Shown here: one piece after another, positions 1-12,160 of the stretch
Numbering within the stretch: the stretch's first letter is position 1
Layout: the number at the start of each line of letters is the position of its first letter
Origin: Entoloma clypeatum
Lineage: Eukaryota; Basidiomycota; Agaricomycetes; Agaricales; Entolomataceae
Direction of reading: 5' to 3'
NCBI GenBank assembly: GCA_963565915.1
Contig: OY751487.1
Location: 2,294,001 to 2,358,000, forward strand
Length of the DNA stretch: 64,000 bases
Made by a program: the position numbers and the translations under genes
Notes under the pieces: model-generated
What the model saw: the letters and a program-made list of their open reading frames with translations, nothing else
The model's database searches: none
What the model was told of the DNA's origin: nothing

Positions 1-2894
1 TCGCTCGGCCTGTCCATCAGTCTGTGGGTGGTATGCGGTGGACAGGTTCCTCTTGATCCCTAACATGCGGCAGAGTATCTCCATGAACTTCGCAGCGAAC
101 TGCGGTCCCCTATCGCTGATGATCTTCTTGGGGATCCCATGAAGCTTCCATATCTGATCCCGATAGATCTTGGCTAATCCTTCAGCTGATAGTTCCACGG
201 TTGTCGGAATGAGGTGAAGCATCTTCGAATGTCTATCCGTGATGACCAGAATTGCGTTTTTTCCATCAGATTCTGGTATTGGTCCCACGATGTCGATTCC
301 TATGTCTTCCCATGGGTGACTTGGTGCTGCATGGGGGTGTAGCGGAGCATGTCGCTTTTGCCGGTTAATCTTGTTGCATTGACAAGTGTTGCAACCCTTC
401 ACGTACTTCTTCACATCATGCAGTATGGTGGGCCACCAGTAGGTGCGAGTGAGGAGTTCATGTGTCCGGTACTGTCCTGGATGTCCAGCCACTGGTGCAT
501 CGTGTGACTCAAACATCAATTCTTGTCGTAATTGTGGGTCTGGCGGGACATAGACTCGTTCTCCTGCATATGTGATGCCATTTTCCTGTTGATACCAATG
601 AGGATTCTTCTTTAGACCCTGGGCTACTTCTGTCTCCATGCGGTTTGAACCCTTGATGCGTGCGATCCACGGATTTTCAATGGTCGTGACGTTTCCAATT
701 TTGATGGAATCAGATGTTTCACCCCCTTCAAAGAGTTGTTCCTCCGTGAACATCTCCATTTGTACCATATCTTCTGATTCCAACCGTTTCAAGAATAGTC
801 CCTCCTTGAGCATTTGGTCACTGTCCTGTGGTTCGAGTTCCGCTTCATACCAGGGTAGGCGTGACAGGATGTCCGCTTTTGCATTGGTCTTGCCGGGCAC
901 ATGCCGTAATTCAAAGTCATAGTCTTGTAACTTCATTTTCCAGTGTCGCTGTCATTGATTTAGGTCCTGAGGACGACGGAAATATTCCAGGTTCTTGTGA
1001 TCGGTCAAGATCTCGAAACGTTCCCTGGCTTCAAGCAGATAGTGTCTCCAATCTTTCAATGCTTCCACGACTGCCAGGAGTTCTTTGTCGTATATCTCGT
1101 AATTCTGTTCAGCCGCGGACATGGTCCGCGACAAGAACGTGATGGGGTGCCATTTGTCGTCTTGCTTCTGAGAGAGTACTGCTCCAATTGCATAGCCCAA
1201 TGCATCGGTTTCAACCCTGAACTGTCCCTCTGGTTTCGGTAATGCCAAGACTGGTGCCGATGTAATTGCCCATATGAGACCTTCAAAAGCTTGCTGCTCT
1301 GTTGGTCCCCAAGTAAATGCCGTACTGCCTGTGAGCGCGGTGAGAGGTTTTGCGATGTTTGAGTACCCTTCAATAAAACGTCGATAGAAGTTAGCAAATC
1401 CAAGGAACTTCTGAACTTCCTTTTTTGATGTGGGTGCTCGCCAGTTTCGAATTGTATCCACCTTCTCAGTTTCCATCTCAACACGTCCCTCACCAACCAC
1501 ATATCCCAATATAGGACATTTCGTTACTTCCCATAAACACTTCTTCTCCTTTAGGAACAAATCATTGTCCGATAGAATCTGTAGGATTTCTTCAGTGTTT
1601 TGCACGAGTTCTTCCTTGGTTTTATCGATAACCACGATGTCATCCATGTAGATCACGCAGATACATCGGCGGATCTGGTCCCGGAATAGACTAGCCATCA
1701 TTCGAGAGAACGTTCCTGGGGAGTTGCAAAGACCAAAAAACATGACCAATGGTTCGAACAATCCTCAACTGGTGAGGAAGGCAGCTTTCCATTCATCGCC
1801 CTCCTTAATCCGGATGTTGTTATAGCCCCACATGATGTCCATTTTATTGAAGTAGACCGCATCTTTCAGTACGTCCAAGAGATCGGATATTCGTGGGAGT
1901 GGGAACTTGTCTTTGACCGTGAATTTATTGACCATGCGGTAATCTTGTACCAATCATTTGGAGCCATCCTTCTTGTTGATGAAGAAGCAAGGGGAGGCAT
2001 AAGGGGATTTGGACAGGCGGATCTTTCCTGTTGCTAGACCCTCGTCAATGAATGCGTCCAATTCCTCTTGTTCCTTTTGCGTCATAGGATATGTATTTCC
2101 CCCTAGTTCCTTTGGTGCGTCCAGTGTAAGTTCAATACCATGGTCCCATTCCCTCTCCTTTGGGATCTTATCAAAGTTCTCTTTCTCGAAGAGATGAGCA
2201 AATCGTTCAACATATGAGGGTCGTTTGGTTGTGGGAGGTGGTGTGGGAGTGACAGCTTCCAAAATAGGGTCTCCAGGCTTCCATTTCTGATCCGACTTTT
2301 TGGGTGCATCTTTGTCGCGCACCTCAACCATGCGAACCCGGTGTTTGCGACCATTAAGGTTAATCCTGAAATCTGAGTGTTTGGTCTGACATGTTGGGCA
2401 CCGGTTAAATGTTACCGCGCCGGTTGTCCAATTGATTGTGGGGTTGTGGTGTACCAACCAGTCATGTCCCAAGAGCATGTCTGTTCTCCCAATGTCCAGT
2501 ACCATTGCTTCCATGGTCTCCTGATGTGCTCCCAAATCCAGTTTGACTTCAGCAAGTTGGCTCGCTTTCTGTTGTCGATTTGGTGATCCGTCCACATTTA
2601 GAATTGCTATGGGTGGTATTCCTCGCGTGGGGAGGTTCTGTTCACGTACTATTCTGGGATGGATACATGTGCGTTCACATCCGCTGTCAACCTCGGGTCA
2701 GATAACCTTTGGTCCTCGTCGTGTTTTGAGCTGAGCTGACAGCCTGATTTCTCGTCTTTTTGGAGGGTTATCTCCCTTCACAATCTTAGTCGACGCAGCG
2801 GCTCGCTTGGCAGGGATGACATAGGTTCTATTGTCTGCAGTCATACAAGGCAAGCAAGTCCGTTTAATAGATAAGGGTCGCGACTTAGCATCGT
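1..2894 (-). pseudogene. pol: pol pseudogene of element A (protease, RT, RNase H, integrase start)
   Basis: Read on the minus strand, this holds the aspartic protease region ([12 protein letters not shown] follows the DSG site), the reverse transcriptase with IYMDD near 1640-1655, RNase H with an ETDALGYAIG motif near 1190-1215, and the first part of integrase reaching the window edge (HPQTDGQ region at 10-30). TGA codons at 952-954, 1765-1767, 1954-1956 and 2698-2700 break the frame. Element B has CGA (arginine) at each of these. No functional polyprotein can be made. Confidence 0.9.
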
Positions 2895-3761
2895 TTAATC
2901 GGACCCTTCGGGAAAATCCTTCTCGTCAGCTTCTAAGATTGTGGTTTCATCATTCTCGGCATCTTCCTCAGACACCTTCCTAACCCTTCCGGAGTTCTTC
3001 TTTGGCTTGCGGCAGTTGCACGCGATATGGCCTTCTTGGTCACAGTTGAAACACTTGCGACCATCTTTCTTCTTTGGAGCGCTACAGTCTTTAGCCAGAT
3101 GACCGAAGCATTGACAGTTGTAGCAATGGGCTACTCCTGCTTTGTCGATCTCCATGGCCTTGCCCTGACCACCATAAGTGGTACCCGATCCGGTGCGCAT
3201 GTCGCCGCCACCTCAGATGACCAGTGCGTGTCCTTCCATCTGTCATCCCTTGTTTCGGATCTCCTTTGCATAATCGGTGTACGTCTTGCCATCGCTAGCC
3301 ACTTGTTCAGAGATTCTGCGGTTGATGTTTTTCTCTAGGATGTATTTCCCAGTTTCTTCGCCAAGGTTTGACAGTTTCAAGAGTTCTTCAAATTCATCCA
3401 AGAATTCATCAACAGTGGGTTTCTCTTGTTTCAGGACTTTGAGTCTCGCTTTGGCAGCGACCGACTTGTTGGTGATGGAGAATCATGTGGCGATATCATC
3501 GGAAAAACCTAGCCAGGTGATGTTCTCGTTGTCAACGGCAAGAGCGTCTAACTTGTTACTGGCCCAGTGTCTGCCGGACCCTTCCATCATGCGGGATAGC
3601 ACTGCAAGAATCTTCTGATCGTCTGTGAGGCTCTTTTGGAACCTGATGTATAGTTTGGTGGCTTTCCACCACTCGTCAAAGGTGTATCTGTCCTTGAACA
3701 TCCCAGGATCCTTGATGATCTTGGATGTATCCATTGTTTGTACAGCCGGGGCTTCTGCCAT
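2895..3761 (-). pseudogene. gag: gag pseudogene of element A
   Basis: Corresponds to the 289-residue Gag of element B, starting at the same MAEAP methionine (3759-3761). The capsid region ([17 protein letters not shown]) is followed by two CCHC zinc knuckles near 3010-3130. In the first, one Arg reads Cys relative to B. TGA codons at 3213-3215, 3243-3245 and 3483-3485 replace CGA codons of B. pol follows in the -1 frame, as in B. Confidence 0.88.
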
Positions 3762-4549
3762 GTCTAGAGTCTGCGGAGGAGAAGAGGGGTCGGGTTGTTG
3801 GGATGAAGATGGGGTTCGGGATACAGGTAAGGATTGAAAATGAGTCCCTGTTCTAGGCGTCTGTTCGATATCTGACTGCACGGAGTCAAAAGTAAATTCG
3901 TCAGGGGACTCGTCGGCGGAATCGGTGGCAAAACGTTCAGAGTATTTCCTCTGTAAATCTCTAAGGAATCTCTGTTCCTGCGCGTCTGTTGGTCTCGAGA
4001 AGGGGTCAAGTCTCTCGTTTCGTGCCCAGCGGTTGTACTCGGTTTGTTGTTCTTCGATGGTGAAGTGGGCGTAGATCTGCTGCTTCGAGTAAGACGTGAT
4101 GATGTGGCTCTGGGACATCTCGATGTGAGCGTCCTAATCAATCTTCTGATAATGGTTGTCTGGACACCGATAAACTCTCTGATCTCTGTGATCCGACCTG
4201 TCTGAGGTCCTTGAACGCGAAAACTTTTGAGTTCGTTCTGTCGGGCGTTGTAACATGTGATCTGGTGTTGCCAAGCAAGATGGATGCTCTCTGCTATCTC
4301 GCCGTGGGGGCGATGCTCATCGTTGTCTAGTTCTTCGTCAAGCACCTGCTGTAGGATGCGACGGATCTCCGATTCGATGTACTGCTGGATGAGTGTAAAA
4401 TCGATACTGTCTCGAGGACTTAGCTCCTCCTGTCGGGCTTCTGGCATGCTGAATGGGTTACTGGTGAAGTCTTCAAAGAAGCGCGACATCTTGACTCGTC
4501 TGGTAGTTGCTCTCTTCGCTCTGGGCGAACCTAACGAGATTTAGCAACT
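3762..4549 (-). other. long leader of element A (decayed)
   Basis: Homologous to the ATG-free leader of B. Here five ATG triplets exist on the minus strand (plus-strand cat at 4116, 4254, 4318, 4445 and 4487). Four of them are ACG in B and one differs at two bases. The simplest reading is that they arose by CpG decay of an ancestral ATG-free leader. One frame is open from the primer binding site to 3764 and looks protein-like in its first half. The gag frame is open upstream of its ATG as far as a TAG at 4134-4136, as in B. Confidence 0.6.
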
Positions 4550-4951
4550 TGTTATGCTTAACAAACCATTCCAAGGTTCGGGCAGAGTATGCAGGAAAGT
4601 GGAAAGACGAAGAGCAAAGTGATTGCTAAATCTAAGGAATCTACTATAGTACAAGAGGTTTATATAGGTACTGACTATAGGCGGTAGCGGATGAGTCAGT
4701 ACTGCGGAAGGCAGTGCGCATAAGTAAGGCGACTGCGGAAGGCTATGTACAGTGAGTAAGCTGACTGCAGAAAGCGAGTCAGCGCGGGAGTGAAGTATAC
4801 TAAAGGGGATGACGAAGTAATGTAATGAGTCAGACTGGGAATCGAAGGTTGCGAAAGTAGACATTAGACATAGTAAGCTCGTAAGAGGGCGCCGAGTCGG
4901 GCCGATAAGTAAAAGATATGACGTGGTCCTCATACCGTAGAGTCCGTAACA
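4550..4951 (-). repeat. 5' LTR of element A (402 bp)
   Basis: Begins TGTTAC and ends AACA on the minus strand and is alignable with the 368-bp LTRs of B. A TATATAAA box lies at 4659-4666. About 33 nt downstream, the minus strand at 4633-4623 reads AGATTTAGCAA, the predicted 5' end of the transcript. The complementary 11-mer (primer binding site) is at 4537-4547, two bases inside the LTR end. Confidence 0.88.
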
Positions 4952-5009
4952 GATTCCTGTTCTGGGCACAGTACAGCAACCCATACATTCCCTCCTCTGG
5001 ATGGTACTG

Positions 5010-5901
5010 CAGTCAGTTCCATGTACTTCAAGAACGAATCTCTATATCAGCACAAGATCATTCGATTTAACTTTACAACCTATGACATGCGGAGAGGGAC
5101 TGATATTGTCAAACCGGAAGGGCCTTGTTGCAATGTGATGCTACTGGCAGATCATACAGATGATTCTGAACCTGCAAATCTGCACCTGTTTTTATACGCA
5201 AGGGTCCTGGGTGTATATCATGCAAATGTAATTATTATGGATCTGGGATGTAGGGCTTCCAGACTTGCCCCCTTGATTTTATGTGGGTGCGATAGTATGA
5301 GGTTGTTGATCCAGGGTCTTCAGGATGGAATAATTTGACACTGGACATGGTACACTTCCCACCCATGCACAAAGATACTTCCTTTGGCTTTGTGGATCTG
5401 AATGATGTGTTGTGAGGGTGTCATATTCTCCCGGCATTTGCAAAAGGCAACCACACAACTAAAGTCAATGTATCACACTGTGCAAAGGATAATAAAGACT
5501 ACATGCTATACTATGTTGGCAGGTAAGGCCAGCTGTTTCATCGTGACTATGACACAGACCCAAATTTGAATTACAGGTTTTCCGATTGGGATCTACTTAT
5601 GTGGTGTCATTTGGGGTTGGGGGTCAGCCATCTTCATGCACAGCACTCCACCTCCAGCCACATTTCTGGCAAGCCAGCGGGCATTGATGCTCTGGACAAT
5701 CCAATTCTAGAACAGCTGCCTGATAGTGGGGATACACGAACCACAGATATGGAAAATGAGATAGATTATAAATTGGATGATCCAGAAATGGCCTTGGATG
5801 ACCGTGAACTTGAGGATTGGCATGAGAGTGATGACTTAGATGGTGGTGATGAGGAAGGTTCAGAGGGTGATGATGAGGAGCATTCCAACTCAACACATTA
5901 A
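5010..5901 (+). pseudogene. Plavaka-type transposase-associated gene remnant
   Basis: The conceptual translation contains the run FLYARVLGVYHANV, then after a frame change FGFVDLNDVL, GCHILPAFAKG and YYVGR, then FSDWDLLMWCHLGLGVSH and a very acidic tail. I recognise this order from proteins linked to Plavaka (CACTA-related) elements of mushrooms, from memory only. Stops (for example after QGLQDGII near 5338 and in the FAKG segment near 5415) and frame changes show decay. The upstream catalytic part is absent, apparently cut where element A inserted. Confidence 0.5.
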
Positions 5902-6207
5902 TCAAGTTATCGTGCTCTGCATCAAAGAATACCAAAGAATGCATTTCCAAAATGCAGATGCTTAGATGATTCATCCCTATGGCCTGGGAAGGTTTTCAAT
6001 ATTCATGGATTTGAAAGCAAATCAAGCAACACCGCTTTCTTGCCCATCTTCCAAACTTATCATTTTACCAGATGGTGCCAAGACTGCAAAAATGTGTGGT
6101 GTGCTTCTTGTTCTAACTCTGATATTCATTTAAAGGGGATCATCTATAATTAATTGGAAAATGGCTGGGGATTACAGTATATACAATGTACATGCAACAT
6201 GGCTATA
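5902..6207. other. non-coding stretch
   Basis: AT-rich sequence between two gene remnants. I see no open frame longer than a few dozen codons, no repeat ends and no RNA gene. Confidence 0.5.
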
Positions 6208-7105
6208 TTACTCCTCACAGTCAGTGAGTTCCAAACCATCTTCCCCCAATGGCCTGCGCCTGCACTCATGATTGCGGAATACTAGACGAGCTGTTATAAG
6301 CCCGCATGCATCGCATTTTGCAAAGAGGCCAAAAAATTCTTTTTTGGTGAGCCCAGGTCGCTCAATGCAGTCAAGTCTGACTATCTTACTCCAGTCTGTT
6401 TCATACTGCAAATCCACCACTGTAACACCCAGAGGTGGTGTGGCGTTGAGATCTGTTCTCATAGCTGACTTGAAACTGGTCCGATTTTGGAGGCTGTCAC
6501 ATACCAGCTTGCCCATATGTCCTTTTCAATGGTCTCCTGGAAGAGCTAGACTGGGAATCCTCCTCCGAGTGGTGGAGGCATGGGAGAGGGCATGGTGTGA
6601 ACACATCTTGTTTTTCATAAGCAATCACATGCTAACCCACTAGGAAACAAGTGACATACATCTAAGAGGGTATCTCTTCACCAGCAGTCTGAGTTTGGGG
6701 TAGAATCTTTCCAGGAGCACTAGGTGGCGTGGTGTAAGAACAACCTATCTCCTGTGAATCCGAGGACTTGCCCAAGTATCCGCATTGACTGTTTGCACAC
6801 TCCGCAACCCAGTCCCCTTTATACTGGCCATGGAGTGGCAGGTAGACGGCGGCCTCCATGTAACAGGATCCTTCATCCAACCGCTGGAGCAATGGACAGA
6901 GGCAGCAAGGCCCTAGGAATTGATGGTTTTTGCGATAGACATGCCACTCATCTGGCATAACATGTTTCCCATTGTTCACCGGCCTATGCCAATGATGAAA
7001 AATGTCATCTAGCAGAATTATGCAAATCATTGCATACCATTGGAACATCTTGAGGGTTAGCATTTTGGGATCGAGGGCCAGCATGCACTCTTTGAGAGTC
7101 GGCAC
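6208..7105 (-). pseudogene. hypothetical cysteine-rich protein gene, two exons, state uncertain
   Basis: Two minus-strand open segments look like exons of one gene. The 5' part (7105 down to 6662) encodes HHWHRPVNNGKHVMPDEWHVYR followed by paired cysteines (GPCCLCPLL, then ECANSQCGYL). The 3' part (6516 down to 6208) encodes a ~100-residue segment with CDACGLI and a late NHEC motif, ending in an acidic tail. The Cys/His spacing suggests metal binding. I do not recognise the family. The stretch between the parts (6517-6661) contains stops and may hold an intron, but no clean splice pair was fixed. Confidence 0.35.
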
Positions 7106-7420
7106 TCTTGAAAGCGATAATCATAGCTGGTGTCTGGGCATGGCAAAGTATATACGGTATGTGGTTGCAATTATTCTGATGGTCAGTCGATGCTGATTTC
7201 TTGTCAGAAAATCGAAGCTTATATCTTGGAGCATGCCAAGCCTCCAGGAGTAGATTTAGGCTTGTTTGTTCACTCAAGTAATTCAGTAGCGTAACATGAC
7301 TCAAATTCATCCCTGGATCGGTGACTCATTAACACTTCTAACTTATTTTGGCCTTTAAAAGATTCTGGGCTTATAACATGTCCGACGAGAACTCACCACC
7401 CAGCACTCACAAGCAAGTCA

Positions 7421-8682
7421 ATGCTCTCAGACTTGCAAAAAGGAAAAGACCGTGAGTCCGTAATTATGTATGCAAATTATTTGACTGAATCATTGTTCCT
7501 CAGCTGCACAGGAGATCCCTTGATCAGCCATGGACGACACTTTGGTCGAACAGTGCGGGCCATGTGCAACATACAGGCATTGATCACGAAGTGTGTAGAG
7601 TATTTGGAGGAGGAGGAGCCTGTTGCAGAAGAGTCACTCACTTACAAGTTGGTCCCAGTTTTTCCTTCTGATCACCCCTTGCTGATATATCTCTCAAACA
7701 CAGGGCCAGGAGGGAACATCAAGTGTTCTTACAACTTATGAAGATCCCCCAGCTATGAGAACGCCTCCTGAAGGGGGAGGAAGATATCAACAAACTCGCC
7801 GACTTTGTATGTTTTTTTTGTCGCTTCTGGTTTTTGAATTATTATCTCATTCTTCAAAGGTTCAGAAGGGTATATCAAGTGCAAGATCTGACGACACCAA
7901 GAGTCTTAAAGGCATGGTATTGGACTGGATATTGCTGAGGGATAGAACTACGTGGTCTGATGCACCACCTGATACACCACCAATGCCAAAACCTACACCC
8001 CTCTTATGAAATGTCAAGACCAATCGGGGCTTCCGATCAATGGCCGCTGCTAGTCTACGAAAAAGGAGTGTACATCCCAGAGGAGCCTTGGGATGGCCTC
8101 TTTAAAAATGAATTACTTGTTAGTGTGAGTTGCATCCATTGGTTTCTGACTTATATATATTGCTTGTTTTGGTATGAACAGGCATTCAAGCATATCTTTA
8201 CCTTGCCAAGTTCTGTGGAGAATGAAGTAAGGGCAACCAGATCTGGGAATGCTCGTATACATGGGATGACTTGTGTCACTACAGCTTCTCTAGCATACAT
8301 AACGACACAGGTGTGTTTATTAGCGACTTCATTCCTGTATTACACATCTGATCGTGTGCCAGCTCTGCTTTGCATTGTCTTCCTCCTCAGTCTTCTGTAG
8401 GACTGACACAGCAACCGATTCTGAGCAATTTTACGACACTATTTTAGACTTCCTGGACGATCCAGACGAGAAAGATAACATAGACCAATTGTTAGATTGG
8501 TGGAATTGGTAAGCACTCCTTGACTCCAGAAACTCCTTCCAAGCTAACACTTTAATATTTGGATAGCCACATATTTCCAAGCCATGTCAGACATGAGCAT
8601 GCCATCAACAAGACAAGTGCACTTGCCAAGCTGAAGGAAAAGAGGGCGGTGCTGAAGCAACAAAATTTGGGGATAATCTAGT
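7421..8682 (+). pseudogene. DUF6698-like gene remnant with introns
   Basis: The translated pieces follow the order of a common mushroom family I know as DUF6698 (name from memory): HGRHFGRTVRAMCNIQALI near 7530, then SARSDDTKSLKGMVLDWI near 7880, NVKTNRGF, DQWPLLVYEKG and PWDGLFKNELLV near 8030-8110. After a GTGAGT intron come KHIFTLPSSVE and ATRSGNARIHGM, and after another intron TDTATDSEQFYDTILDF with LLDWWN. A final exon follows a GTAAGC...TAG intron and ends LKQQNLGII at about 8680. An in-frame TGA near 7757, another after PTPLL near 8009, and apparent loss of a few codons before TDTATDS make a functional product unlikely. Function of the family is unknown. Confidence 0.6.
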
Positions 8683-8962
8683 ACTTACATGTTATTTTTA
8701 ATTTTGTCAGCATTATCACAATGGACATCTCCCATCATTGAGCGAGTGACAAATAAGCAATTATATTTTAGCACCATGCTGAGGCTTAATATAATCTGTA
8801 TCAAATCTGCTACAACCAACAAGTCATTTCAAGTCTGCCATCCCGTGATCGACTCATGACATTTGGGTGTGGAATGATGAAATGTTATCATCGGGATATG
8901 CATTGCCAAAACCATCTTCCTTGCGAGATATTATAAATCCTTATGCTGTGGGACCCAGGATG
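8683..8962. other. non-coding stretch
   Basis: Sequence between the DUF6698-like remnant and the tandem repeat. Only short frames are visible and nothing is recognisable. Confidence 0.4.
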
Positions 8963-9719
8963 CCCTCTTATAAGGTATGCCTTTCAGATGATCCAATACT
9001 TGTATATCTGATAAGTTCTGGCCAGCACTTCAAAATCCTTCCAAACATCTGCCAGCCCTACCCCATCATATCGCAGGTCATGTTGCTGGCATGATTTTGC
9101 CATCTCTACCACGTCCTTCTAGCCATGGTGCTTGGCTTGGAAATCTTATCCCAATCAAGCTGTTAGATATCTGGCAATTGTGACAGGTCTGAGTGGCTGA
9201 ATTTCACAAAGTCTAGTGCCTCCTATAAGGTATGTTGTTTTGATACAGGTGATCCATTATCAAGATACTTAGACATCTGATAAGTGCTGGACAGCCATTC
9301 AAATCCTTACAAATATCCGCCAGCCCTGTCCCATCATATTGCAGGTCACCTTGCTGGCACAATTTTGCCCTCTACCACATCCTTTTTAGCTGTGATGCTT
9401 CACATGGGATTCTTATAGATGGTTATTGGATTCAAGGTGCCAGATACCCTGCAATCGTGAAAGGTCTGAGTGATCGAATTTCATAAAATCTAGCACCTCT
9501 TAGAAACCTTGATACATCTAGGTAGCTTTCATCACTCTGTGTTTTGATTACAATAAAAAATCATCCATCTCATGCCCTGTCAGATTCAAGCTTTCAGATA
9601 CCCCACGATCCTGAAAGGTCTGAGTGGCCGAATCTCATAAAATCTAGCACCTCTTAGAAACCTTGATACATCTAGGTAGCTTTCATCACTCTGTGTTTTG
9701 ATTACAATAAAAATCATCC
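8963..9719 (+). repeat. decayed tandem repeat, units of about 260 bp plus a partial unit
   Basis: Landmarks recur in order. cctcYtataagg occurs at 8963 and 9222. ccatcatatYgcaggtca occurs near 9063 and 9332. aaggtctgagtg precedes cctcttagaaacc at both 9490 and 9645. The last two partial units (about 9437-9566 and 9590-9719) share an almost identical stretch of about 80 bp (9481-9560 and 9635-9715). Spacing is about 259, 268 and then about 155 bp. There is no coding potential. Confidence 0.75.
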
Positions 9720-9943
9720 TCCTCTTTTTCAATCATATCCTTGTACGGGTGTCCGTTCTCGGCTCATACAGGTCCTTGGGAATCACACAAGTGTGGGGAG
9801 TCTCCTGAGCCTGGGTGATCTTTGCAAATGTTAGCGCTTCTTGTCTAGCCTTATCTAGCCATATGTAAGATATTTGAGATATTTTACTTTTTTTAAGACC
9901 TTATCTAGTCTTATCCTAATCATCCTGTTTTCCCAATGTCACG

Positions 9944-10431
9944 GTTATTCAGACATTGTTGTTCCGCTCACCTGACTCACCCAGAAGAGTACTCTGTTCT
10001 GTTTCTCTGACTCCACATGGAGTGCGTTCAATGAGTTGAAACTCACTTTTACCAAAGCACCAGTCCTCACTCATTGGATTCCTGATCGATCTATTATCAT
10101 CAAGATGGACGCCTCCGACTATGCACTTGGTGCTATTTTGTCCATCTGGACCTCCAACAAGGAGATACACCCAGTAGTGTTCCACTCCTGCACCTTCACC
10201 GCCTCAGAACTCAACTAGAACACACACGACAAGGAGTTACTTGCTATCCATGAAGCATTCAAGGTATGGCAACATTACCTTGAAGGCTCTGCTGCTCTGA
10301 TCGACGTTGTCATGGACCACAAGAACCTGGAGTACTTCGCCACTACAAAGGTTCTTACTCGCCGACAGGCCCGGTGGTCCAAGTTCCTCTCTCAGTTCAA
10401 CCTCTTGATTCGCTTCTGCCCTGGACGTCTC
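9944..10431 (+). pseudogene. pol: element E pol, RT end and RNase H (left part)
   Basis: Encodes the RNase H core: MDASDYALGAIL, then [21 protein letters not shown] and [16 protein letters not shown], matching the same segment of element F. An in-frame TAG after SELN (10216-10218) and a TGA near 9972 disable it. The frame is cut at 10431 by the LTR of D inside FCPGRL and continues at 14172. Confidence 0.85.
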
Positions 10432-10864
10432 TGTAAGGGCAACCTTACGATCCAAGACTCAAACTCAGATACTTGCAAGGGAGATCCAAAGTTTAGATTG
10501 AGCAGTCTGATAAGTAATACAACACACACCTTGCAAGGGAGATCCGAAGAGAAAGTTCTAGGGATTCCCCTGCAAGCTAGCGAGATAAATAGTAAAATGA
10601 GATATGAAATAAGAGATAAAACAAGACACATGAATGATGAGCAATGATCGGGAGTAGCAATGAAGGATGAATGGAAACAAGATGAATGATAGTACCTGTG
10701 ATCCGACGTGCAGAGTAGTGGATGGGGGCGGAGTCGTCGGATGTGGAGAGGCAGATAAGATGTTGGAGACAGCGGATATGATCGGAGGACGTCAGAGATG
10801 GTGGAATAGAAAGGAAAGGAAGAAAGGAAAGGAAAAGTGAAAAGTGAAAGTGGTTGCCCTTACA
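10432..10864 (-). repeat. 3' LTR of element D
   Basis: 433 bp with TGTAAGGGCAACC...CCCTTACA ends on the plus strand. Same family as the LTRs of element C (in opposite orientation) and the same length as its partner at 13739-14171. The polypurine tract of D lies just to the right (plus-strand cacccccccttc at 10867). Confidence 0.92.
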
Positions 10865-11092
10865 TCACCCCCCCTTCAAGGCACGGCATCTCGACGTGTC
10901 AGGTGAAAGGTTTTCAACATCATACTCCAATTCTTCTCTGACTACCGTCGGAGGCAGAGGAGAGCAGACTTGGCATCGGAAAGGGTCGTCGGGAACTAGT
11001 GAAAGGTTGACGACATGGAATACTGGATGAACGCGGGACATGGAAGGGGGAAGGCGAAGTTCGTAGGCATGTGTTCCGACAGGTCGGACCAC
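10865..11092 (-). pseudogene. element D integrase C-terminus without chromodomain
   Basis: Encodes the GPY/F-side segment (RVHPVFHVVNLSLVPDDPF) and ELEYDVENL, then jumps directly to SPDTSRCRALKGG. In element C these two segments are separated by a 57-residue chromodomain region (42334-42512). The deletion therefore removes the chromatin-targeting domain cleanly. Upstream the frame is separated from the integrase core by the TGA at 11111. Confidence 0.85.
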
Positions 11093-11110
11093 TGGGAAAG
11101 GGCCTATGTA

Positions 11111-12160
11111 TCAATGTGCAAGTTTCTTTGTGGGTCGGGTGGTTTTGAGGTCTGATGAGTCTAAAAAGACCTTGTCCCCCGGGCGGAATGTCAGAGTGGT
11201 GCTCCAATGCTGGTTGTAGTATCGCGCCATGTCGTCTTTTGCCTTTGTCAGTGCTGCACGAGCCTCCTCTAGAGCGGACTTCATCCACTGGCTGAAATCC
11301 GCTACCGCCTCGATCTCTGTCCGCTTCTCGCGAGGTTCGAATCCCATGCGCAGATGGCGGCCGGTGTCAATGTAGAATGGAGTTTGATGTGTCGATGCAT
11401 GAACATGGTTGTTGTATGCAAATTCAGCCATCGGAAGCCATTCGTCCCAATCGTCTTGACGTTCATTGACGAATAGGCGAAGGTATTGTTCCAATCCTTG
11501 ATTGACCCACTCTGTCTGTCCGTCCAACTGCGGATGGTAGGCTGTCGAGGCAGCAACCTTAATGTTAAGCAGCCTGTATAGTTTGCACGTGAACTTGGCG
11601 ACAAACTGTGGTCCTCGGTCGGAGACAATGGCCTCCAGTAGTCCGTGGAGTTTCCAGACATTTTGAACATAGGAGCGTGCAGTCCCGAGTGTGGAGATGT
11701 CGGAGTGCATCGGGATGAAGTGTTCCCGCTTCCCTACTGAGTCCACTATGACCATGATAGCGTCGTAGCCGTGGGCTTCTGGTAGTTCAGTAATGAAGTC
11801 AACACTGGTTACTTGCCATTTCTCCGTGGGGACCGGTAGCAGATTGAGCTCTCCGGAGGGCAGAATGCGTCGGACCTTGGTGCGGAGGCATGGGTCGCAT
11901 GTCTTGCAATATTGACCTATTAAACGAGACATATGTGGCCACCAGTAATTGCACGACACCAGTTCCAAGGTTTTCCACCATCCAGGATGTCCGGCCACCG
12001 GAGTGTCATGGTGTTGTGTGAGGATCCGATGACGCAGTTGGAGATTGTTAGGAACATAGATATGATCCCTGAAGTAGAGCAAACCTTCCACTTGCCTCCA
12101 CTCTGCACTACGGACAGACCCCGCTCTGACGGTCAGAAGGGATTTGACAACCTCCGCCAC
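11111..12160 (-). pseudogene. element D integrase core
   Basis: 349 codons: an HHCC-type zinc region (HHDTPVAGHPGWWKTLEL, then CKTCDPC), the first catalytic Asp in SVDFITELPEAHG, the second in SDRGPQF, and the Glu in GQTEW. It differs from the matching segment of C at about 14 residues. Both ends are bounded by TGA codons also present in C (CAC TGA TAC at 11111 and ATC TGA GAG near 12183), so the segment is open but not joined to the rest of pol. Confidence 0.85.

Larger units (their letters stand above)
1..4951 (-). mobile_element. Ty3/Gypsy chromovirus copy A, partial and decayed
   Basis: This is a minus-strand LTR retrotransposon cut off by the window start. Present are the 5' LTR (4550-4951), the leader, gag and pol down to the integrase core. 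It aligns along its whole length with element B (35622-42189) and is an older member of the same family. Compared with B it carries at least seven in-frame TGA codons where B has CGA (plus-strand tca at 952, 1765, 1954, 2698, 3213, 3243 and 3483). Each is a CpG to TpG change, so the copy is non-functional. The 3' LTR and target duplication lie outside the window. Confidence 0.93.

Noticed and set aside
952..1761. Possibility that TGA is read as an amino acid in these elements
   Set aside because: Intact B and I use CGA or other codons and have no internal TGA. TGAs occur only in decayed copies.
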